A stretch of 64,000 bases of DNA from Hypericum androsaemum (taxonomy: Eukaryota > Streptophyta > Magnoliopsida > Malpighiales > Hypericaceae), in NCBI GenBank assembly GCA_963995505.1, contig OZ023181.1, positions 12,334,221 through 12,398,220 on the forward strand. The letters run 5' to 3'. The notes beneath the pieces were generated by a model, which saw nothing but the letters and a program-made list of their open reading frames with translations, ran no database searches and was not told the DNA's origin. How positions within the stretch are numbered: position 1 is the first letter of the stretch; the number at the start of each line of letters is the position of its first letter. Positions 1 through 10,700 of the stretch are shown here, in pieces. A program made the position numbers and the translations under genes.

Positions 1-263
1 TTGGCCTTGCCTCCCTAGGTGGACGGTTTGTTCTTGCTCTCCTAATCAGAATCAGCTCCGCTCGATTCTCCAATAGGTACTCCTCTCCTACGCCTTTGGA
101 GTTCGCCTCGCGTATGGGGGTTGTCACGAGAATTCTCCACGGCATCCACGCGTAGTTGCAAAGGCTCCATCTGAGCTTGCACCATCCGCTCGAGCTTCCC
201 GGCCAAGGCATCCACTAATAACTTAAGGTCTATGTTTTCCATAGTTTGACCTTCATGCGACAT
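1..263 (-). pseudogene. gag N-terminus of element H, frameshifted
   Basis: The minus-strand frame starts with ATG at 261-263 and encodes the same N-terminus as the gag of A and B (starts [14 protein letters not shown]). It runs about 73 codons and then hits a stop, because about 38 bp present in the other copies are missing just after the SSGADS stretch. Past that point the sequence (1-50) still matches gag in another frame. The missing block is not a multiple of three, so this copy cannot make full Gag. Gag would form the virus-like particle of the retrotransposon; this N-terminal part holds no recognisable catalytic motif. Confidence 0.85.
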
Positions 264-875
264 GTTTGCTGCAAGAAAAATTGGTTAGTAAAAAAAAATA
301 TGGCCTCACAAGCTCACTCCCTTACGTGTATACTCTCAATGTATGGTGCACTCAAGTTCACTCGTGTTTGCACTCAAATATTTGGCTTTTCTCTCTAAGG
401 TACTCGCACACTCTTGCCTTTTTCCTCTCGTGATACTTGTATGTTCTTACTAGGGCTAGAACGGCCTTGCTTGAGCTTCACGCTTTAACAAACAGAATGT
501 TAAAGTTCCTCTTTGGTCTTTCTTTTAGTCTTGCTCGTCCCCTTTCTTGATCAGCTGTTGCGCCTCCTTAGTTTGCTAGCTTCCCTCGGATTTGCTTCCT
601 CTTTAGCTTGAGACTTCCAATTTAGCTTGCTTCCTCTTTAGCTTGCGGCTTCCTTTTTTTTCTTTTTCTTTTCTTTCCTTTTTTTTTCTTTTCTTTTCTT
701 TTCTTTTCTTTTCTTTCTTTTCTTTCTTTTCTTGCTTCACTCGTTTGTTTTCCTCTCTTTTCTCTCAAACAGCGAGGAGAGAAAACGAACCAACAAGAAC
801 AAAAAAATAGCAAGCAACAAAACGAACCAACAAGAACAAAAATAACAAGGATAATGAACTAAAGTAACAAGCTAA
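264..875 (-). other. Untranslated leader of element H
   Basis: Non-coding leader between primer site and gag. It holds a long purine tract on the minus strand (about 646-740 as T/C on the plus strand) and, just before gag, the same ACTAAC plus pyrimidine tract plus CAG arrangement described for A. The open frame at 622-813 lies inside the simple purine tract and is not a gene. Confidence 0.8.
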
Positions 876-887
876 GCTCTGATACCA
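876..887 (-). other. Primer-binding site of element H
   Basis: On the minus strand this reads TGGTATCAGAGC, complementary to the 3' end of plant initiator Met-tRNA, two bases inside the LTR end. Confidence 0.9.
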
Positions 888-889
888 AC

Positions 890-984
890 TGATATGAATC
901 TTCGCGGAAAAGACTCACAACTCGGACCGTTTGTTACTTTAGAATGGAACAGATCACAACTCACAAGAACTCACAAGAACTAAG
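890..984 (-). repeat. 5' LTR of element H, 3'-terminal 95 bp only
   Basis: Reverse complement of the LTR end, starting TGATATGAATC on the plus strand (LTR terminus ...GATTCATATCA). It is truncated at 984 by the start of element A. The last five bases, CTAAG, are a candidate TSD for the element whose 5' LTR begins at 985. Confidence 0.88.
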
Positions 985-1788
985 TGATGTGAGCAAGCCT
1001 ACGGATGCACCAACTATCAAGCTTGTAGACTCGAAGCTAGTTCAAGTTCCAATTGGGCCAATGACAAGAGCAAGAGCTAGGAAGTTGCAATCTGATTTCA
1101 ATGGACTAATGCATGAAGTTTGGGCTCAATCAAGTGCGTGGAGGACCAAGGACGTCCAAGAAGCCCAAGGGAGGCCCATGCACGTTTTGGAGGCTGAATG
1201 GGAACCTTGACATGCACGAAAGCTTCTAGATGCATGCGCACATGGAGAATCAAGAAGAATCAGCCTATTTAGGCCATGCATCTAATTGTTTTGGACGTGC
1301 AACTAGTAGCTATTCTATTAGATATTATTTGCTTATATTATTCCTTGTTTAGTTGCATAAGTTCGGCCAGAATCTCCTTAGAATAGGAAAGAGAGTTTTG
1401 GCCAGCCTTTGAATTCCTTTTAAGGAGTTAGCTTGTTTAGGAATATTTTGGTACTTTGGGAGCCTATATAAAGAGGACTCCTAGCAATAAAACGTACACA
1501 TACAATTCGGAAATACTTAGCATTGGCTAGTTGAGAGTTTGATACTCGTTTGTTCTTGCTTAGGCTGGTGAGTCGTCTTGGCTAGAATTTATCCTTCACT
1601 TATCAAGCGGATATTCCATCCCCGTTTGTGGCGTGATACGACCTTAGGTCAAGGTTCAGAAGCCCTTGCAGCGGGTTGAGGTACAAATTCGTGCCTTAGT
1701 TCGTGTAAGTTCTTGTGAGTTGTGATCTGTTCCATTCTAAAGTAACAAACGGTCCGAGTTGTGAATCTTTTCCCAGAGATTCATATCA
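985..1788 (+). repeat. 5' LTR of element A (804 bp)
   Basis: Begins TGATGTGAGC and ends ATTCATATCA. It has a TATA box TATATAAA at 1465-1472 and an AATAAA signal about 25 bases later. The first ~225 bases repeat the end of the pol reading frame ([12 protein letters not shown] tail), as in every LTR of this group. It is closest to the LTRs of element E and unlike A's own 3' LTR after the GGCCAG block. Confidence 0.93.
1604..1628 (+). promoter_or_regulatory. LTR stem-loop (R/U5), element A
   Basis: CAAGCGG pairs with CCGTTTG across an 11-base loop (six Watson-Crick pairs and one G-U). It lies about 135 bases after the TATA box, flanked by the conserved TTCACTTAT and TGGCGTG. Other LTR families keep the stem with different bases (see findings). 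Confidence 0.6.
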
Positions 1789-1790
1789 GT

Positions 1791-1802
1791 TGGTATCAGA
1801 GC
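1791..1802 (+). other. Primer-binding site of element A
   Basis: TGGTATCAGAGC, two bases after the LTR; complementary to initiator Met-tRNA. Confidence 0.95.
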
Positions 1803-2408
1803 TTAGCTTGTTACTTTAGTTCATTATCCTTGTTATTTTTGTTCTTGTTGGTTCGTTTTTGTTGCTTGTTATTTTTTTTGTTCTTGTTGGTTCGTTTTCT
1901 CTCCTCGCTGTTTGAGAGAAAAGAGAGGAAAACAAACGAGTGAAGCAAGAAAAGAAAGAAAAGAAAAAAAAAAAAGAAAAAAGAAAAAAAAAAGGGAAAG
2001 AAAAGAAAAAGAAAAAAGGAAGCCGCAAGCTAAAGAGGAAGCAAGCTAAATTGGAAGTCTCAAGCTAAAGAGGAAGCAAATCCGAGGGAAGCTAGCAAAC
2101 TAAGGAGGCGCAACAGCTGATCAAGAAAGGGGACGAGCAAGACTAAAAGAAAGACCAAAGAGGAACTTTAACATTCTGTTTGTTAAAACGTGGAGCTCAA
2201 GCAAGGCCGTTCTAGCCTTAGTAAGAACATACAAGTATCACGAGAGGAAAAAGGCAAGAGTGTGCGAGTACCTTAGAGAGAAAAGCCAAATATTTGAGTG
2301 CAAAACACGAGTGAACTTGAGTGCACCATACATTGAGAGTATACACGTAAGGGAGTGAGCTTGTGAGGCCATATTTTTTTTTACTAACCAATTTTTCTTG
2401 CAGCAAAC
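1803..2408 (+). other. Leader of element A with purine tract and candidate intron
   Basis: The leader holds an A/G-only tract (about 1946-2020), then purine-rich repeats. A candidate intron runs 2221-2403: donor GTAAGA, a TACTAAC branch-point match, a pyrimidine run and CAG, ending five bases before the gag ATG. The same arrangement is kept in B, E, D and J. Splicing itself is inferred. Confidence 0.55.
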
Positions 2409-5400
2409 ATGTCGCATGAAGGTCAAACTATGGAAAATATAGACCTTAAGTTATTAGTGGATGCCTTGGCCGGGAAGCTCGAGCGGATGGTGCAAGCTCA
2501 GATGGAGCCTTTGCAACTACGCGTGGATGCCGTGGAGAATTCTCGTGACAACCCCCAAACGCGAGGCAAACTCCAAAGGCGTAGGAGAGGAGTACCTATT
2601 GGAGAATCAAGCGGAGCTGATTCTGAGTCGGAAGAAGGCGTAGGCTCTACAAGGAGTCTTAGGAGAGCAAGAACAAACCGTCCACCTAGGGAGGCAAGGC
2701 CAAGGAGAGACGACAACATAGGAAGTATCAAACTGAAGATACCTTCCTTTGCTGGTCGTTCTGACCCGGAGGCATACTTAGAGTGGGAGAAGAAGATTGA
2801 GTTTGTGTTTGAGTGCCACAATAGCTCCGAAGAAAAGAAGGTAAAACTTGCCATCACCGAATTCACTGATTATGCTATAACTTGGTGGGATCAACTTGTG
2901 ACTAGCAGGAGGAGAAATAGAGAACGCCCTATAGCTACTTGGGAAGACATGAAAGTGGTGATGAGGAAGAGATTTGTTCCAAGTCATTACTATAGAGAGC
3001 TGTATAAGAAGTTACAAGGAATGAGGCAAGGAAGTTTGAGTGTGGAGGAGTATTTCAAACAGATGGAGATGGCCATGATAAGGGCTGATATAGATGAAGA
3101 TAGAGAAGTTACAATGGCAAGGTTCTTGAATGGACTCAATCCTGAAATTCAAGACAAAGTTGAGTTGCAACAATATGTGGAGTTGGAGGACATGGTGCAT
3201 ATGGCAACGAAAATTGAGAAGCAACTCAAGAGAGGAGAGGGGAGAACAAAAGCTACATCGAATTCTACTTGGAAGCCAAACTACCAAAAGAAGTTTGACA
3301 AGCCACAAGCAGCCAAAGTAGAGCATAAATCCGAGAGTTCTCAAGCTAATTCTCAAAGGAAAGTGGAAGTCACTCCAGCTAGGAACCGTGACATCAAGTG
3401 CTTTAAGTGTCAAGGAAGAGGGCACATCTCAAGTCAATGCCCTAACAAGCAAGCAATGGTGATCAAGGAGAGTGGAGAGATTGAAACTGAAGAAAAGGAT
3501 TCGGAGCATGAAAGCATGCCTTCTTTGGAGGACGTATCCGAGGAAGAGTACCAAGCTGCTGAGAGGCTTACTCTTGTGTCTAGAAGAGCATTGAATGTGC
3601 AAATAAAAGAAGAAAATGATGTGGCTCAAAGAGAAAATATTTTTCACATAAGGTGCTATGTCAAAGACAAGGTGTGTAGTGTCATCATAGATGGAGGAAG
3701 TTGTGCTAATGTTGCAAGCACTACTATGGTGGAGAAGTTAGGGTTACTCACGGGAAAACACCCTAAGCCTTACAAACTACAATGGCTGAATGATAGTGGA
3801 GAAGTACGAGTGATGAAGCAAGTATTGGTAGCATTCCGCATTGGCAACTATGAGGATGAAGTGTTGTGTGATGTTGTACCAATGCAAGCTGGTCACCTAT
3901 TGTTAGGAAGGCCGTGGCAGTTTGATAGGAAAGTGCATCATGATGGCTACACCAACAAGTATTCATTTATACTTAAGAAGAGAGTAATCACCTTGGCACC
4001 CTTGTCACCATCACAAGTTTGTGAAGATCAACGTCAGTTGCAAAAAGAAAGTGATGAGCAAAGAGAGCGTGACAAGAAGAAAAAGAATGAGAGGAGAGAA
4101 GAAGCCGAAAAAAAGATAAGAAAAATGGCCAATGGAGAGGAAAAGATTGAGAAAACAAAAGAAGCCGGAAAAACAGAAATTAAAACGGCCAAAGAGAGAA
4201 AAAACGAGAGTTGGAAAAAGAGTTACTATGTGGGAACAAGTGATATTAAGCAAGCGTGCTTTACAAAGAAGCCTATGATCTTACTTCGGTATAGGGAGGC
4301 ACTTTTAAACACTAACGAGCTTGAACCACATGTACCTAGTACGGTTGTGTCTCTTTTGCAGGATTACAAGGATGTCTTTCCCGACGAGCTACCACCTGGT
4401 TTGCCACCTATTCGTGGGATTGAACATCAAATAGACTTTGTCCCGGGAGCTACCATACCTAACCGTCCCGCATATAGAAGCAATCCTGAAGAGACAAAGG
4501 AGCTTGAGAAGCAAGTCAATGAGCTGTTGGAGAAAGGGTACGTAAGAGAGAGCATGAGTCCATGTGCTGTTCCAGTCCTACTTGTGCCCAAGAAGGATAA
4601 AACATGGAGAATGTGTGTTGATTGCCGAGCAGTCAACAACATAACGGTAAAATATCGTCACCCTATCCCTCGTTTAGATGACATGTTAGATGAGTTGCAT
4701 GGTTCTTGCATGTTTTCTAAGATTGATTTGAAGAGTGGTTATCATCAAATTAGGATGAAAGAAGGAGATGAGTGGAAGACTGCTTTTAAAACTAAGTATG
4801 GGTTGTATGAGTGGATGGTCATGCCATTTGGTTTGTCCAACGCACCTAGCACGTTTATGCGACTCATGAATCATGTTCTACGTCCATTCATTGGTAAATT
4901 TGTAGTTGTTTACTTTGATGATATACTCATCTATAGCAAGAACGTGGAGGATCATCTAGAACATTTGAAATCTGTCTTAGATGCACTTAGAGAAGAACAA
5001 TTGTTTGATAACTTGAAGAAGTGCACCTTTTGTACGGATAAGCTTGTATTCTTGGGTTTTGTTGTTGGAGCTAACGGAATACAGGTTGATGAAGAAAAGA
5101 TCCGAGCTATCCGTGAATGGCCAAGCCCTACAAGTGTTGCTAATGTTAGGAGCTTTCATGGACTAGCTAGTTTTTATAGGAGATTTGTGAAGGACTTTAG
5201 TAGCATAGCCGCACCCATAACTGAAGTCATTAAGAAGAACGTGGGCTTTACTTGGGGAGAAGCTCAAGAGAAGGCTTTCCAACTACTGAAAGGGAAGTTG
5301 ACTAATGCACCCTTGTTAGCTTTACCTAATTTCTCTAAGACTTTTGAAATAGAGTGTGATGCTTCTGGTGTAGGAATTGGGGCTGTCCTTATGCAAGAAG

Positions 5401-6264
5401 GAAGACCCATTGCATACTTTAGTGAGAAACTAAGTGGTGCAACCTTGAATTACCCGACCTATGACAAGGAGTTGTACGCACTAGTTCGAGCATTGGAGAC
5501 ATGGCAGCACTACTTGTGGCCAAAGGAGTTCGTGATTCACACTGATCATGAGTCACTCAAGCACTTAAAGGGGCAACACAAGCTGAACAAGAGGCATGCA
5601 CGATGGGTGGAATTCATTGAGACATTTCCTTATGTCATTCGCTACAAGCAAGGTAAGGAAAATGTAGTGGCTGATGCACTATCACGAAGGTACGCCTTGA
5701 TCTCAACTCTTGATGCTAAACTACTTGGCTTTGAACACATTAAAGAGTTGTATGTTGATGATGTTGATTTTAGCGAGTTGTTTAGATCAACTGAAAGAAG
5801 TGCATTTGGTAAGTTCTTTCGTAATGAAGGTTACCTATTTCGTGAAAACAAACTTTGTGTGCCTAATTGTTCGATGCGAGAATTACTAATTCAGGAGGCA
5901 CATGGAGGTGGCTTAATGGGGCATTTTGGAATTGCAAAGACCTTGGCAATGCTACAAGATCATTTCTTTTGGCCACACATGAAGAGAGACGTTGAGAGAG
6001 TTTGTGGTCGTTGCATCACTTGCAAGCAAGCCAAGTCAAAGGTAAAACCCCATGGTTTGTACACCCCACTACCTATACCTAGTGAGCCCTGGATTGATAT
6101 CTCTATGGATTTTGTGTTAGGCCTACCTAGGACTAAGCGTGGAAGAGATTCAATTTTTGTGGTAGTGGATAGGTTTTCTAAGATGGCACATTTCATTCCA
6201 TGTCATAAGACTGATGATGCTTCAAATATTGCTGATTTGTTCTTTAGAGAGGTTGTTAGGTTAC
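2409..6264 (+). CDS. gag-pol polyprotein of element A, first part
   Basis: A single frame encodes Gag, protease, reverse transcriptase, RNase H and the start of integrase. The ATG at 2409 is the one shared by all copies and follows the CAG acceptor-like site. Residues: gag with coiled N-terminus, CCHC zinc knuckle [14 protein letters not shown] near 330; protease IIDGGS near 425; RT with YFDD near 834; RNase H DASGVGIG near 980 and TDHESL near 1043; integrase HHCC zinc finger 1163-1206 and first catalytic Asp in SMDFVLGLP. The frame is uninterrupted until the B LTR begins inside integrase at 6265, after which a stop follows in two codons. Rejoining at 13100 keeps frame, so A carried an intact gene before B landed. 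Confidence 0.93.
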
Positions 6265-7069
6265 TGATGTGAGCAAGCCTAAGGACGCACCTACTATCAA
6301 GCTTGTAGACTCGCAGCAAGTTCAAGTTCCAATTGGGCCAATGACAAGAGCACGAGCTAGGAAGTTGCAATCTGATTTCAATGGACTAATGCAAGAAGTT
6401 TGGGCTCAAGTTGGTGCGTACAAGTGCAAGGACGTGCATGAGGCACATGCAAAGCCCATGCACGTGATAGAGGCTATTTTGGAAGCTTAATATGCACACC
6501 AACTTCTGGATGCATGCGCACATGGAGAATCAGCAAGAATCAACCTATTTAGGCCATGCATCTTCTTGTTAGGACGTGCAATTAATTGTTATTCTATTAG
6601 ATATTATTTGTTTAGATTATTTCCTATTTTAGTTGAATAATTCGGCCAGAATCTCCTTAGAATAGGAAAGAGAGTTTTGGCCAGCCTTTGAACTCCTTTT
6701 TAGGAGTTAGCTTGTTTAGGAATACTTTGGTACTTTGGGAGCCTATATAAAGAGGACTCCTAGCAATAAAAACGTACACAACAATTCAGAATTACATAGC
6801 TTTGGCTAATTGAGAGTTTAGATACTCGTTTGTTCTTGCTTAGGCTGGTGAGTCGTCTTGGCTAGAATTTATCTTTCACTTATCAAGCGGACCATCCATC
6901 CTCGCTTGTGGCGTGATTCGACCTTAGGTCAAGGTTCAGAAGTTCTTGTTGCGGGTTAAGGTTCAATTTCGTGCCTTAGTTCGAGTGAGTTCTTGTGAGT
7001 TGTGATCTGTTCCATTCTAAAGTAACAAACGGTCCGAGTTGTGAATCTTTTCCGCATAGATTCATATCA
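6265..7069 (+). repeat. 5' LTR of element B (805 bp)
   Basis: TGATGTGAGC...ATTCATATCA with TATATAAA at 6744-6751 and AATAAA just after. The open frame at 6269-6490 is the pol tail repeated in the 5' LTR and is not a separate gene. Confidence 0.96.
6884..6908 (+). promoter_or_regulatory. LTR stem-loop (R/U5), element B
   Basis: CAAGCGG pairs with TCGCTTG: six Watson-Crick pairs plus one G-U at the loop end. Same place and flanks as in A. The 3' LTR copy is at 12909-12933. Confidence 0.6.
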
Positions 7070-7071
7070 GT

Positions 7072-7083
7072 TGGTATCAGAGC
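7072..7083 (+). other. Primer-binding site of element B
   Basis: TGGTATCAGAGC, two bases past the LTR end. Confidence 0.96.
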
Positions 7084-7727
7084 TTAGCTTGTTACTTTAG
7101 TTCACTATCCTTGTTATTTTTGTTCTTGTTGGTTCGTTTAGTTGCTCGTTATTTTTGTTCTTATTGGTTCGTTTTTTTTTTCTCTTCGCTGTTTGAAAAG
7201 AGAGGGAAACAAACGAGTGAAGCAAGAAAAGAAAAGAAAAGAAAGAAAAAAAAAAAGAAAAGAAAAGAAAGAAAAAAAAAAGAAAAGAAAAGAAAAGAAA
7301 CGAAAAAGGAAAGAAAAGAAAAAGTGCGTGAAGCCTAAAGAGGAAGCAAAGGCCGCAAGCAAGTCTAAAGAGGAAGCAAGGCCGCAAGCAAGTCTAAAGA
7401 GGAAGCAAGGCCGCAAGCAAGCTTAAAGAGGAAACAAAATCAAAAAGGAAGCGAGCAAGACTAAAGGAAAGACCCAAGAAGAACTTTAACATTCTGGTTG
7501 TTAAAGCGTGAAGCTCAAGCAAGGCCGTTCTAGCCTTAGTAAGAACATACAAGTATCACGAGAGGAAAAAGGCAAGAGTGTGCGAGTACCTTAGAGAGAA
7601 AAGCCAAATATTTGAGTGCAAACACGAGTGAACTTGAGTGCACCTTACATTGAGAGTATACACGTAAGGGAGTGAGCTTGTGAGGCCATATTTTTTTTAT
7701 TACTAACCAATTTTTCTTGCAGCAAAC
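7084..7727 (+). other. Leader of element B with purine tract and candidate intron
   Basis: Purine-only stretch at about 7220-7322, then a 29-30 bp tandem repeat, then a candidate intron 7539-7722 (GTAAGA donor, TACTAAC, pyrimidine run, CAG) ending five bases before the gag ATG. Several small open frames here are products of the low-complexity purine tract. Confidence 0.55.
7335..7430 (+). repeat. 29-30 bp tandem repeat in the B leader
   Basis: About three copies of a unit beginning CTAAAGAGGAAGCAAGGCCG start at 7335, 7365 and 7394, with a degraded fourth near 7422. The other copies have only single, irregular versions of this motif. Confidence 0.8.
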
Positions 7728-10700
7728 ATGTCACATGAAGGTCAAACCATGGGAAACATAGACCTTAAGTTATTAGTGGATGCATTGGCCGGGAAGCTCG
7801 AGCAGATGGTGCAAGCTCAGATGGAGCCTTTGCAACTACGCGTGGATGCCGTGGAGAATTCTCGTGACATCCCCCCAACGCGAGGCGAACTCCAAAGGCG
7901 TAGGAGAGGAGTACCTATTGGAGAGTCAAGCGGAGCTGATTCTGAATCGGAAGAAGGCGTAGGCTCAACAAGGAGTCTTAGGAGAGCAAGAACAAGCCGT
8001 CCACCTAGGGAGGCGAGGCCAAAGAGAGACGACAACATAGGGAGTATCAAACTGAAGATACCTTCCTTTGCCGGTCGTTCTGACCCGGAGGCGTACTTAG
8101 AGTGGGAGAAGAAGATTGAGTTCGTGTTTGATTGCCACAATAGCTCCGAAGAAAAGAAGGTAAAACTTGCCATCACCGAATTTACTGATTATGCTATAAC
8201 TTGGTGGGATCAACTTGTGACAAGCAGGAGGAGAAATAGAGAACGCCCTATAGCTACTTGGGAAGACATGAAAGTAGTGATGAGGAAGAGATTTGTTCCA
8301 AGTCATTACTATAGAGAGCTGTATAAGAAGTTACAAGGAATGAGGCAAGGAAATTTGAGTGTGGAGGAGTATTTCAAACAGATGGAGATGGCCATGATAA
8401 GAGCTGATATAGATGAAGATAGAGAAGTTACAATGGCAAGGTTCTTGAATGGACTCAATCCTGAAATTCAAGACAAAGTTGAGTTGCAACACTATGTGGA
8501 GTTGGAGGACATGGTGCATATGGCAATGAAAATTGAGAAGCAACTCAAGAGAGGAGAGGGGAGAACAAGAGCTACATCGAATTCTACTTGGAAGCCAAAC
8601 TACCAAAAGAAGTTTGACAAGCCACAAGCAGCCAAAGTAGAGCATAAACCCGAGAGTTCTCAAGCTAATTCTCAAAGGAAAGTGGAAGTCACTCCAGCTA
8701 GGAACCGTGACATCAAGTGCTTTAAGTGTCAAGGAAGGGGGCACATCTCAAGTCAATGTCCTAACAGGCAAGCAATGGTGATCAAGGAAGGTGGAGAGAT
8801 TGAAACTGAAGAAGAGGATTCGGAGCATGAAAGCATGCCTTCTTTGGAGGACGTATCCGAGGAAGAGTACCAAGCTGCTGAGAGGCTTACTCTTGTGTCT
8901 AGAAGAGCATTGAATGTGCAAGTGAAAGAAGAAGATAATGTGGCTCAAAGAGAAAATATTTTTCACACAAGGTGCTATGTTAAAGACAAGGTGTGTAGTG
9001 TCATCATAGATGGAGGAAGTTGTGCTAATGTTGCAAGCACGACTATGGTGGAGAAGTTAGGGTTACTCACGGGAAAACACCCTAAGCCTTACAAACTACA
9101 ATGGCTGAATGATAGTGGAGAAGTACGAGTGATGAAGCAAGTATTGGTAGCATTCCGCATTGGCAACTATGAGGATGAAGTGTTGTGTGATGTTGTACCA
9201 ATGCAAGCTGGTCACCTATTGTTAGGAAGGCCGTGGCAGTTTGATAGGAAAGTGCATCATGATGGCTACACCAATAAGTATTCATTTATACTTAAGAAGA
9301 GAGTAATCACCTTGGCACCCTTGTCACCATCACAAGTTTGTGAAGATCAACGTCAGTTGCAAAAAGAAAGTGATGAGCAAAGGGAGCGTGATAAAAAGAA
9401 AAAGAATGAGAGGAGAGAAGAAGCCGAAAAAAAGATAAGAAAAACGGCCAATGGAGAGGAAAAGATTGAGCAAACAAAAGAAGCCGGAAAAACAGAAATT
9501 AAAACGGCCAAAGAGAGAAAAACCGAGAGTTGGAAAAAGAGTTACTATGTGGGAACAAGTGATATTAAGCAAGCATGCTTTGAAAAGAAGCCTATGATCT
9601 TACTTCGGTATAGGGAGGCGCTTTTAAACACTAACGAGCTTGAACCACATGTACCTAGTACGGTTGTGTCTCTTTTGCAGGATTACAAGGATGTCTTTCC
9701 CGACGAGCTTCCACCTGGTTTGCCACCTATTCGTGGGATTGAACATCAAATAGACTTGGTTCCGGGAGCTGCCATACCTAACCGTCCCGCATATAGAAGC
9801 AATCCTGAAGAAACAAAGGAGCTTGAGAAGCAAGTCAACGAGCTATTGGAGAAAGGGTACGTGAGAGAGAGCATGAGTCCATGTGCTGTTCCAGTCCTAC
9901 TTGTGCCCAAGAAGGATAAAACATGGAGAATGTGTGTTGATTGCCGAGCAGTCAACAACATAACGGTAAAATATCGTCACCCTATCCCTCGTTTAGATGA
10001 CATGTTAGATGAGTTGCATGGTTCTTGCATGTTTTCTAAGATTGATTTGAAGAGTGGTTATCATCAAATTAGGATGAAAGAAGGAGATGAGTGGAAAACT
10101 GCTTTTAAAACAAAGTATGGGTTGTATGAGTGGATGGTCATGCCATTCGGTTTGTCCAACGCACCTAGCACGTTTATGCGACTCATGAATCATGTTCTAC
10201 GTCCATTCATTGGTAAATTTGTGGTTGTTTACTTTGATGATATACTCATTTATAGCAAGAGCATGGAGGATCATCTAGAACATTTGAAATCTGTCTTAGA
10301 TGCACTTAGAGAAGAAAAATTGTTTGCTAACTTGAAGAAGTGCACCTTTTGTACGGATAAACTTGTATTCTTGGGTTTTGTTGTTGGAGCTAACGGAATA
10401 CAGGTTGATGATGAAAAGATCCGAGCTATCCGTGAATGGCCAAGCCCTACAAGTGTTGCTAATGTTAGGAGCTTTCATGGACTAGCTAGCTTTTATAGGA
10501 GATTTGTGAAGGACTTTAGTAGCATAGCCGCACCCATAACTGAAGTCATCAAGAAGAACGTAGGCTTTACTTGGGGAGAAGCTCAAGAGAAGGCTTTCCA
10601 ACTACTAAAAGAGAAGTTGACTAATGCACCCTTGTTAGCTTTGCCTAATTTCACTAAGACTTTTGAAATAGAGTGTGATGCTTCTGGTGTAGGAATTGGA

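Larger units (their letters stand above)
1..984 (-). mobile_element. Element H: inverted 5' end of a CRM-like Ty3/gypsy retrotransposon
   Basis: Read on the minus strand this is, in order, the last 95 bases of a 5' LTR, a Met-tRNA primer site, a purine-rich leader and the first part of gag. It matches the corresponding parts of A, B, D and E. The LTR is cut at 984, where the 5' LTR of element A starts; the cut falls inside the LTR sequence ending ...CTAAG. The left side leaves the window, so total length is unknown. Confidence 0.9.

Noticed and set aside
944..1210. 88-codon ORF across the H-A border
   Set aside because: It starts in the inverted H LTR and continues into the coding start of the A LTR; only the latter part is a real (duplicated) pol tail.
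1791..1802. tRNA gene at TGGTATCAGAGC sites
   Set aside because: Only 12-14 bases match, next to LTR ends; these are primer-binding sites.
7097..7426. Lys/Glu-rich and Phe-rich small ORFs in the leaders (also near 622, 1761, 30989, 56975)
   Set aside because: Products of the purine tract, different in each copy and in several frames at once.
9002..9025. Protease motif DGG in place of DSG/DTG as a sign of inactivation
   Set aside because: It is shared by every copy of both families, including intact B, and I recall it as common in related plant elements, so it is not damage.
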